Position numbers and translations under genes: made by a program. Under the pieces are notes generated by a model that was not told the origin of the DNA, did not search any database, and saw only the letters and a program-made list of their open reading frames with translations. This document shows, one piece after another, positions 1 through 4,086 of a stretch of DNA of 5,949 bases. Positions within the stretch are counted from its first letter, which is position 1; the number at the start of each line of letters is the position of its first letter. The DNA is from Streptomyces sp. Its GTDB lineage: Bacteria > Actinomycetota > Actinomycetes > Streptomycetales > Streptomycetaceae. Where the stretch lies: NCBI GenBank assembly GCA_003519485.1, contig DOWQ01000623.1:1-5949 (forward strand), given 5' to 3'.

Positions 1-9
1 GTACCGGTC

Positions 10-56
10 GCGCGGGAGGGTCCTCGTGCCGGTCCGCACCGGAGCATGCCCCGCGC
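10..56 (-). terminator. Nested hairpin just after the PH-like membrane protein gene
   Basis: GCGCGGG (10-16) pairs perfectly with CCCGCGC (50-56). Inside it, CCGGT (29-33) pairs with ACCGG (38-42) around a 4-nt loop. The structure starts 5 bp past the stop codon of the minus-strand gene ending at 62, where a factor-independent terminator is expected. There is no T-run, which is common in Streptomyces. It could also serve a convergent gene left of the window. Confidence 0.45.
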
Positions 57-61
57 ACGTT

Positions 62-604
62 TCAGTGGCGGTACTCCGCGGCCCAGCCCTCGACGGCGTC
101 AGCCGCCATGTCGAACGCTTCGGAGCGGCCCAGGAAGTCGGCGTTGTGGTCGGTGATGACCGGCCGCAGGTCCTCCCCGCCGACCGGTTCGGCCAGCAGC
201 GCCTGCCCCTGCACCGTGCGCGGCAGTCCGAGCCACTTCACGGGCTGCTGCACGGTGTGGACCACCGACAGCCGGTCCCAGGACAGGGTGCGGGTGGAGA
301 GCAGGGCGACCCGCCGCAGCCCGTGCGCGCTCACCCAGGCCCCCATCCGCAGCACCCGCAGTGCGAGGACGATGACGCCGGTGGCGGCCGCCACGCACAC
401 ACCCGCGCCGGGCAGAGCCCCCGCCAGCGCGATGATCATCGCGGCGAAGAGCAGGTACGAGGCGAGGAGCAGCAGCACCGCCGCCGCACCGACCCGGTAG
501 GGGCCGGGGCGGTACGGACGGCGCCAGCGGTACTGGTCGTCCGGTGTGGTGGCGTCCGCCGTCTCCTCGAAAGCGCGGTCGGCCGTCAGAAAGGTCAGGG
601 GCAC
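62..604 (-). CDS. Small membrane protein with two helices and a bacterial PH-like C-terminal region
   Basis: A 180-residue protein of unknown specific function. Residues 1-37 are polar and probably cytoplasmic (TPDDQYRWRRPYRPGPYR). Residues about 38-62 and 66-86 are two closely spaced hydrophobic helices. The remaining 95 residues (VSAHGLRRVALLSTRTLSWD onward) look like the small actinobacterial PH-domain family, in which two helices precede a beta-rich domain with a 'G-hR-h-..l.W.dh' start. The GTG start at 604 is chosen because GAGG lies 7 nt upstream on the minus strand (615-612). The gene faces away from thyX and is separated from the next minus-strand gene by 115 bp containing a hairpin, so it probably has its own promoter. 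The family assignment rests on overall pattern only; the helices and the reading frame are clear. Confidence 0.8.
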   Translation of the reverse strand: MPLTFLTADRAFEETADATTPDDQYRWRRPYRPGPYRVGAAAVLLLLASYLLFAAMIIALAGALPGAGVCVAAATGVIVLALRVLRMGAWVSAHGLRRVALLSTRTLSWDRLSVVHTVQQPVKWLGLPRTVQGQALLAEPVGGEDLRPVITDHNADFLGRSEAFDMAADAVEGWAAEYRH

Positions 605-650
605 GACGGGTCCTCACTCGTATGCACGCTCGAACAGGCTGTGCCGGGTG

Positions 651-659
651 AGATTATCG
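651..659 (-). promoter_or_regulatory. Possible -10 region for the PH-like membrane protein gene
   Basis: On the minus strand this reads GATAATCT, which offers two overlapping -10 candidates (GATAAT, TAATCT) in an otherwise GC-rich gap, about 45 nt before the GTG start at 604. No convincing -35 box sits 16-18 nt upstream. Confidence 0.25.
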
Positions 660-662
660 ACC

Positions 663-717
663 CGCACTCTCCGGGACCACCTCAGGGGGCAGGCGGCGGC
701 CGGAGGTCGGGAGTGCG
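663..717 (-). terminator. Hairpin terminator after the 80-residue membrane protein gene
   Basis: CGCACTC (663-669) pairs with GAGTGCG (711-717). The helix continues as CCG (671-673) with CGG (708-710) and, after a bulge, ACCTC (679-683) with GAGGT (703-707), giving about 15 bp. It begins 2 bp past the stop of the minus-strand gene ending at 720, which supports a terminator reading leftward. No T-run follows. Confidence 0.55.
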
Positions 718-719
718 CG

Positions 720-962
720 TCAGCGCCCCCGGGCGACCTCGGTCACGGGGGTCGTGGTGGTGCCCGGGTTCCCGGCGTCCAGCGCGGGGGCCCCGAGCAG
801 CAGTGCGCCGGCCAGGCTGCCGACGGCGAGCAGGCCGGTCAGGGACCTGCGGGCGATCTGGGCCGGGCTCGCCCGGGGACGGGGCGGCGGCGTCACATTG
901 CTGCGGAAGCTGTCGGATTCGGCGATGAAGGCGAACGGCACGGGCTCTCGCCGGCGGAACAT
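720..962 (-). CDS. Small single-pass membrane protein, function unknown
   Basis: An 80-residue protein that I do not recognise by name. It has a basic N-terminus (MFRRREPVPF), a polar segment with a proline-rich stretch (residues 25-31), a twin-Arg pair at 38-39, one hydrophobic helix at about 41-61, and a short Thr-rich tail. The helix sits too far in for a typical Sec signal peptide without a long n-region, so it could be a type II anchor with a tail of about 19 residues outside the cell. The ATG at 962 is preceded by GAGGAG (976-971 on the minus strand) at 8 nt spacing, a strong ribosome binding site, which is the main reason to call such a short gene real. It is divergent from thyX across about 220 bp, and a hairpin follows its stop. 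Confidence 0.7.
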   Translation of the reverse strand: MFRRREPVPFAFIAESDSFRSNVTPPPRPRASPAQIARRSLTGLLAVGSLAGALLLGAPALDAGNPGTTTTPVTEVARGR

Positions 963-1012
963 GTAGTGCTCTCCTCGGCGTGCCTGAGGCGCGCGGGTCG
1001 AAACTGACGCTT

Positions 1013-1077
1013 GTTACTGGGAGAACGTCCGGGGATGCCGGACAGTGCCCGTTTTCAGTAACTTATTGAACAGTACC
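1013..1077. repeat. Nested inverted repeat with repeated CAGTRMC elements in the divergent promoter region
   Basis: GTTACTG (1013-1019) is the exact inverse of CAGTAAC (1056-1062). Between them GTCCGG (1027-1032) and CCGGAC (1038-1043) form a second, perfect inverted repeat. Further forward copies of the theme occur as CAGTGCC (1043-1049) and CAGTACC (1071-1077), with another CAGTGCC at 1158-1164 near the thyX start. The stretch 1050-1090 is the most AT-rich part of this gap. It lies between two divergent genes, so an operator is a reasonable inference, but I cannot name a regulator. Confidence 0.4.
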
Positions 1078-1141
1078 AACCGTCTTTCCGGCGCCGCCCG
1101 GCTGGAAACGACGGCCTTCCGGGGCTGTCGGTGCCGGGCCG

Positions 1142-1147
1142 TAGGCT
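1142..1147 (+). promoter_or_regulatory. Candidate thyX -10 box (TAGGCT)
   Basis: TAGGCT matches the common actinobacterial -10 form TAGgnT and lies 38 nt before the thyX GTG start, predicting transcription from about 1154 and a leader of about 32 nt. No good -35 hexamer is visible 16-18 nt upstream, so an activator or a different promoter is possible. Confidence 0.4.
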
Positions 1148-1185
1148 GGGCGCCGCCCAGTGCCGCCATTTGGAAGGACCCGCCG

Positions 1186-2847
1186 GTGACCGACACCCCC
1201 GCCGAGAGTGCCAAGCCGAGCTTTCGCAGTGATGTGACCGTCGAGCTGGTGAAGTGCAGCGCCGCGGACTCCGACGTGCTGTGGGCCGCCCGCGTCTCGA
1301 CCGCCGGTGAGCAGTCCCTCGAAGAGCTCCAGAAGGACCCGGAGCGCTCCAAGGGTTTGATCAACTTCCTGATGCGGGACCGGCACGGCAGCCCGTTCGA
1401 GCACAACTCCATGACCTTCTTCGTCAGCGCCCCGATCTTCGTCTTCCGCGAGTTCATGCGGCACCGCGTCGGCTGGTGCCTCGCCGGTGACACCGAGATC
1501 ACGCTGGTGGGCGAGTCCGGGAAGCTCCGCCGCCGGACGATCAAGGAGCTCCACCAGCTCTGGAACGCACCGGCCGAGGAGCCGCTGCCGGCCTCCGCGG
1601 CCGGCGTGACCTGGCACCCCGGGGCGGGCAAGTGGGCGGCGCAGGTCCGGCGCCAGGACACGGACCACTACCTCGGGCTGTACGACAGCCGGGAGGCCGC
1701 CGAATCCGTCGTCGCCGACTTCCGGGAGGAGCAGCCGGGCACGCGGCTCCGGTCCCTCGAGCCGGCCCGCGGCAGCCACGTCCGCTGCCACGACGAGGAG
1801 ACGCTGCTCCCGCACCGGACGCCGATCACCGATGTCATGGAGTCGGGCGTCAAGGCGATGCTGAGCATCACCACCGAGGGCGGCCGGGTGCTCCGCTGCT
1901 CGGCGGACCACGCGATCCTCACCCCCGACGGCTGGCGCAAGGCGGGCGAGCTGGCCGCAGGGGACGCCGTCCTGGCGGAGGGTGCAGCTCCCGGGTCCTC
2001 GCCGGCTCGGGCGCCGGCCCCGGCCGCCCCGCCGGGCCTGCACCGCGGCATCGATGTCTGGACGGCTCTGCAGCGCGAGCGACTGATCGGCGAGACGGAC
2101 AGCTGCCACCTGTGCGAGCGGGTCCTCCCGCGCGCATCGCTCTCGCTGGACCATGTGATCCCGGTGGCCGCCGATCTCGGCCGCGCTCTGGACGAGAGCA
2201 ACCTCGCGCCGGTCTGTGAGGAATGCCACGCGGCGAAGAGCGCGCGCGAGCAGCCGCCGGCCGGCCCGGGCGCCCCGGCCGCCGCCGTTCCGGACCGGAT
2301 CGTCTCGGTCACGGAGGACGGCGAGGAGATGACGTACGACCTCTCCGTGGCCGGCCCGTGGCACAACTTCCTGGCCGGCGGCATCGTGGTGCACAACTCC
2401 TACAACGAGGAGTCCGGCCGCTACCGCGAGCTCCAGCCGGTCTTCTACGTGCCGGGGGAGGACCGCAAGCTGGTCCAGCAGGGCCGCCCCGGCAAGTACG
2501 TCTTCGTCGACGGCACAGCCGAGCAGCAGGCGCTGGCCGGCAGCGTGATGGAGGAGAGCTACCGGCAGGCCTACGAGGCCTATCAGGAGATGCTGGCCGC
2601 GGGCGTCGCCCGCGAGGTCGCCCGTTCGGTCCTCCCGGTCGGTCTCTTCTCCTCGATGTACGCCACCTGCAACGCTCGCTCGCTGATGCACTTCCTGGGG
2701 CTGCGCACCCAGCATGAGCAGGCGGCCGTCCCGTCCTTCCCGCAGCGGGAGATCGAGATGGTCGGGGAGCTGATGGAGGCGGAGTGGGCCAAGCTCATGC
2801 CGCTGACGTACGCCGCCTTCAACGCCAACGGACGGGTGGCGCCGTAG
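1186..2847 (+). CDS. thyX: Flavin-dependent thymidylate synthase ThyX precursor, interrupted by an intein
   Basis: ThyX makes dTMP from dUMP in the cytoplasm, using methylene-tetrahydrofolate as carbon donor and NAD(P)H through bound FAD. The precursor is 553 residues; removing the intein (98-404) leaves 246, the usual ThyX size. Family marks are HGSPFEHNSMTFF (67-79), the signature RHR (92-94), the C-extein start SYNEESGRYREL (405-416), and NARSLMHFLGLR (496-507), whose last Arg matches the substrate-binding Arg of the family. The rejoined motif reads RHRVGWSYNEES, an RHR-X8-S form. GTG 1186 is chosen because GGAAGGA (1172-1178) lies 7 nt upstream and homology begins soon after; an upstream in-frame GTG (1045) would add 47 unrelated residues. 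The frame is intact throughout, so the enzyme is probably made once splicing occurs. dapA follows after 188 bp that hold a hairpin and a promoter. Confidence 0.97.
   Translation: MTDTPAESAKPSFRSDVTVELVKCSAADSDVLWAARVSTAGEQSLEELQKDPERSKGLINFLMRDRHGSPFEHNSMTFFVSAPIFVFREFMRHRVGWCLAGDTEITLVGESGKLRRRTIKELHQLWNAPAEEPLPASAAGVTWHPGAGKWAAQVRRQDTDHYLGLYDSREAAESVVADFREEQPGTRLRSLEPARGSHVRCHDEETLLPHRTPITDVMESGVKAMLSITTEGGRVLRCSADHAILTPDGWRKAGELAAGDAVLAEGAAPGSSPARAPAPAAPPGLHRGIDVWTALQRERLIGETDSCHLCERVLPRASLSLDHVIPVAADLGRALDESNLAPVCEECHAAKSAREQPPAGPGAPAAAVPDRIVSVTEDGEEMTYDLSVAGPWHNFLAGGIVVHNSYNEESGRYRELQPVFYVPGEDRKLVQQGRPGKYVFVDGTAEQQALAGSVMEESYRQAYEAYQEMLAAGVAREVARSVLPVGLFSSMYATCNARSLMHFLGLRTQHEQAAVPSFPQREIEMVGELMEAEWAKLMPLTYAAFNANGRVAP
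1603..1731 (+). other. AP2/ERF-like DNA-binding domain nested in the intein
   Basis: Residues 140-182 of the ThyX precursor read GVTWHPGAGKWAAQV, then a polar turn, then HYLGLYDSREAAESVVADF. This follows the bacterial AP2 pattern GVsw....gkW.aqI......lG.fdt.eeAa.aYd: three short strands with the Trp and Gly-Leu/Tyr-Asp core, then one amphipathic helix. AP2 domains are known as DNA-binding modules in phage and bacterial HNH homing endonucleases. Here it sits between splicing blocks A and B, apart from the HNH, which is a place where some large homing inteins carry a DNA-recognition insert. Its likely role is recognition of the empty thyX site (inference). Confidence 0.8.
2104..2238 (+). other. 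HNH homing endonuclease domain of the ThyX intein
   Basis: Residues 307-351 of the precursor: a CHLC knuckle (307-310), LDHVIPVA (321-328) with the Asp322-His323 pair, Asn339 in SNLAPVC, a second knuckle CEECH (344-348) and Lys351. This is the canonical HNH arrangement C-x2-C ... DH ... N ... C-x2-CH-x2-K, with a structural zinc and a metal-dependent nuclease centre, and no essential residue is missing. It lies between splicing blocks B and F and is flanked by Pro/Ala-rich linkers (267-285 and 356-369). It presumably cuts intein-free thyX alleles to drive copying of the element. Confidence 0.92.
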
Positions 2848-2892
2848 GGCACCGTGGCGCACACACGTCCGGATAGGCCGTGCGTGGTGTCC
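2848..2892 (+). terminator. Imperfect hairpin directly after thyX
   Basis: GGCACC (2848-2853) pairs with GGTGTCC (2886-2892) with one bulged T, and inside it CGCAC (2858-2862) pairs with GTGCG (2880-2884) or a shifted CACACACG/CGTGCGTG register forms. It starts at the base after the thyX stop and ends just before the -35 box of the next promoter, which fits a terminator insulating dapA. There is no clear T-run; TTTT appears only at 2904-2907. Confidence 0.4.
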
Positions 2893-2895
2893 GTA

Positions 2896-2925
2896 TTGCA
2901 GCATTTTGCGAGGTTCATCTAGGCT
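2896..2925 (+). promoter_or_regulatory. Promoter for the dapA leader (TTGCAG - 18 nt - TAGGCT)
   Basis: The -35 box TTGCAG (2896-2901) and -10 box TAGGCT (2920-2925) are 18 nt apart, close to the Streptomyces housekeeping sigma consensus. The predicted start near 2932 falls at the foot of the hairpin at 2934-2978, so the transcript would begin with that structure. This is the best-formed promoter in the window. Confidence 0.65.
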
Positions 2926-2933
2926 GAGGAAAC

Positions 2934-2978
2934 GGACCCGGCACTGCTTGAACCCCCGAGCAGGCAGTGTCGGGTTCC
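2934..2978 (+). ncRNA. Structured 5' leader element or small RNA upstream of dapA
   Basis: A stem of about 14 bp forms from GGACCCGGCACTGC (2934-2947) and GCAGTGTCGGGTTCC (2964-2978), with one bulged T and one G-T pair. The 16-nt loop exposes AACCCCC (2951-2957). An alternative inner helix, CTGCT (2944-2948) with AGCAG (2959-2963), competes with the top of the stem, so two states are possible. The element begins where the promoter at 2896-2925 predicts the RNA start. It may be a dapA leader or a short stable RNA; the lack of a T-run afterwards makes a leader the simpler reading. I see no lysine riboswitch core. Confidence 0.5.
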
Positions 2979-2986
2979 ACTTGGTT

Positions 2987-3034
2987 GGTCCCCCGAGGGA
3001 GCGCCCCACCGCAAGCTGCGAGTAGCGTGGGACC
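2987..3034 (+). promoter_or_regulatory. Possible second leader fold covering the dapA start region, with an alternative -10 box inside
   Basis: GGTCCC (2987-2992) is the exact complement of GGGACC (3029-3034), which abuts the dapA ATG. Between them lie GGG/CCC (2997-2999 with 3004-3006) and CGCA/TGCG (3010-3013 with 3017-3020), so a three-way junction can form that hides the only weak SD-like bases (GTGGGA). TAGCGT (3023-3028) also fits a -10 box 7 nt before the ATG, which would give a leaderless dapA mRNA; its -35 is poor. Both readings are tentative. Confidence 0.3.
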
Positions 3035-3035
3035 C

Positions 3036-3935
3036 ATGGCTCCGACCTCCACACCTCAGACCCCGTTCGGGCGGGTCCTGACCGCTATGGTCACGCCGTT
3101 CACTGCGGACGGCACTCTCGATCTCGACGGCGCGCAGCGGCTCGCCGTCCATCTGGTGGACGTGGGCAACGACGGCCTCGTTGTCAACGGCACCACCGGC
3201 GAGTCCCCGACCACCAGCGACGCGGAGAAAGCGGATCTCGTGCGGGCCGTGGTGGAGGCCGTGGGCGACCGGGCCCATGTCATCGCGGGAGCCGGCACGA
3301 ATGACACCCGGCACAGCGTCGAGCTGGCCCGCGCCGCCGAGCAGGCCGGCGCGCACGGACTGCTGGCGGTCACGCCGTACTACAGCAAGCCGCCGCAGGA
3401 AGGTATCTTCCGGCACTTCAGCGCCATCGCCGACGCGACCGACCTCCCGGTGATGCTCTACGACATCCCCGGCCGCAGCGGCGTCCCGATCAACACCGAG
3501 ACGATCGTGCGGCTCGCCGATCACCCGCGGATCGTCGCCAACAAGGACGCCAAGGGTGACCTCGGGCGGGCCAGCTGGGCCCTGGCCCGCAGCGGTCTCG
3601 CCTGGTACTCCGGCGATGACATGCTGAACCTGCCGCTGCTGTCCGTCGGGGCCGTCGGCTTTGTCTCCGTCGTGGGCCACGTCGTCACGCCGGAACTCCG
3701 GGCGCTCCTCGAGGCCCATCTCTCCGGCGACGTCGCGAAGGCGACCGAGATCCACCAGCAGTTGCTGCCCGTCTTCACCGGGATGTTCCGCACCCAGGGC
3801 GTCATCACGTGCAAGGCCGTCCTCGACCGGCTTGGACTTCCCGCCGGACCGCTCAGGCTGCCGCTCGTCGAGCTCTCCCCGGAGGAGACCGAGCAGCTCA
3901 CCCGGGATCTCGCGGCAGGCGGAGTGCAGCTTTAA
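3036..3935 (+). CDS. dapA: 4-hydroxy-tetrahydrodipicolinate synthase
   Basis: Class I aldolase (299 aa, normal length) that condenses pyruvate with aspartate semialdehyde, the first committed step to diaminopimelate and lysine, in the cytoplasm. Visible marks: the substrate-loop motif GTTGES (52-57) with catalytic Thr54, TPYYSKPPQEG (113-123) with Tyr116, LYDIPGRSG (141-149) with Tyr142 and the aspartate-semialdehyde-binding Arg147, and the Schiff-base Lys170 in VANKDAKGD. The full Thr/Tyr/Tyr triad with the Arg favours DapA over other family members such as N-acetylneuraminate lyase. ATG 3036 is chosen because the conserved barrel starts at residue 12. An upstream in-frame GTG (2967) lies inside the leader hairpin and would add unrelated residues. 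The ribosome binding site is weak (GTGGGA), hinting at leaderless or structure-controlled translation. No terminator is seen before rnj, so read-through is likely. Confidence 0.96.
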   Translation: MAPTSTPQTPFGRVLTAMVTPFTADGTLDLDGAQRLAVHLVDVGNDGLVVNGTTGESPTTSDAEKADLVRAVVEAVGDRAHVIAGAGTNDTRHSVELARAAEQAGAHGLLAVTPYYSKPPQEGIFRHFSAIADATDLPVMLYDIPGRSGVPINTETIVRLADHPRIVANKDAKGDLGRASWALARSGLAWYSGDDMLNLPLLSVGAVGFVSVVGHVVTPELRALLEAHLSGDVAKATEIHQQLLPVFTGMFRTQGVITCKAVLDRLGLPAGPLRLPLVELSPEETEQLTRDLAAGGVQL

Positions 3936-4012
3936 CCCCGGAATTCACGACTTCACAATTCAATACCGCCAACAACTGCAAGTGCACGAATGTCACGCGC
4001 GCCACGTCCCCC

Positions 4013-4082
4013 TTCTCCTCCGTCCACGCTTGCGCGGGCCGGAGGCGGCGGCACGGGAGGTGGCCGCGCGTGGTGAGGAGAG
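4013..4082 (+). promoter_or_regulatory. Leader hairpin that sequesters the rnj ribosome binding site
   Basis: TCTCCTC (4014-4020) pairs perfectly with GAGGAGA (4075-4081), which is the rnj ribosome binding site. After a small internal loop, CCACGC (4024-4029) pairs with GCGTGG (4068-4073), then GC (4032-4033) with GC (4066-4067), then GGCC (4037-4040) with GGCC (4062-4065). In all there are 19 Watson-Crick pairs over 70 nt. The 21-nt loop (4041-4061) holds two purine-rich SD-like strings, GGAGG and GGGAGG. The fold would block initiation at the TTG unless opened. Confidence 0.5.
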
Positions 4083-4086
4083 TCTT

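Larger units (their letters stand above)
1477..2397 (+). mobile_element. ThyX intein (307 aa) with AP2-like and HNH modules
   Basis: In-frame protein-splicing element at residues 98-404 of the precursor. Block A starts at Cys98 (CLAGDTEITL). Block B is RVLRCSADHAILT (234-246), with Ser239 where Thr is usual and the conserved His242. It is followed by GWRKAGELAAGDAV (249-262), a typical intein segment. Block F is MTYDLSVAGPWHNFLAGG (382-399) with Asp385 and His393. Block G is VVHN (401-404) with penultimate His403 and terminal Asn404, and Ser405 is the +1 nucleophile. This is the full set for standard Cys1 / Asn / +1 Ser splicing. The element splits the ThyX signature between Trp97 and Ser405, so unspliced precursor should lack a working active site. 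Its base composition looks like that of the host gene, which suggests an actinobacterial source or long residence. Confidence 0.96.

Noticed and set aside
1045..1185. Upstream in-frame GTG that would extend ThyX by 47 residues
   Set aside because: The extension is compositionally unlike a protein N-terminus, lies over the promoter region, lacks a spaced ribosome binding site and would make ThyX longer than its family. GTG 1186 has GGAAGGA at 7 nt.
1477..2397. Frameshift, decay or split-intein state of the ThyX intein
   Set aside because: The reading frame is continuous through both exteins and all splicing and HNH residues are in place, so it reads as an intact contiguous element.
2934..3006. 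6C RNA (two C-loop hairpins)
   Set aside because: Loops have five Cs rather than six or more, the second hairpin is poor, and the known element lies beside other genes. It is kept only as a search to run.
2967..3035. Upstream in-frame GTG for dapA
   Set aside because: It sits in the 3' arm of the leader hairpin, has no good ribosome binding site, and adds residues absent from the family.
2932..3035. Lysine riboswitch ahead of dapA
   Set aside because: The leader is about 100 nt, too short for the five-helix lysine fold, and none of its conserved core is visible.
1063..3054. Long minus-strand open frame opposite thyX
   Set aside because: It is a shadow of the GC-rich codon pattern of thyX and its intein, with no recognisable domain and low-complexity Arg/Ala/Gly content.
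3936..4010. Promoter in the AT-richer start of the dapA-rnj gap, including a GGAAT (3940-3944) SigR-like -35
   Set aside because: No GTT lies at the required distance and no TAnnnT with a matching -35 is present. The spaced TTCA repeats (3944, 3952, 3959) are too short to call an operator. A separate rnj promoter may exist, but I cannot place it.
3661..4086. Long upstream open frame joined to rnj
   Set aside because: It overlaps dapA in another frame and is a high-GC artefact. RNase J homology starts at the TTG 4087, which has GAGGAG at 6 nt.
4060..4086. In-frame GTG at 4060 as an alternative rnj start
   Set aside because: The nearest SD-like strings are either directly abutting it or 14 nt away, and the start lies inside the leader stem.
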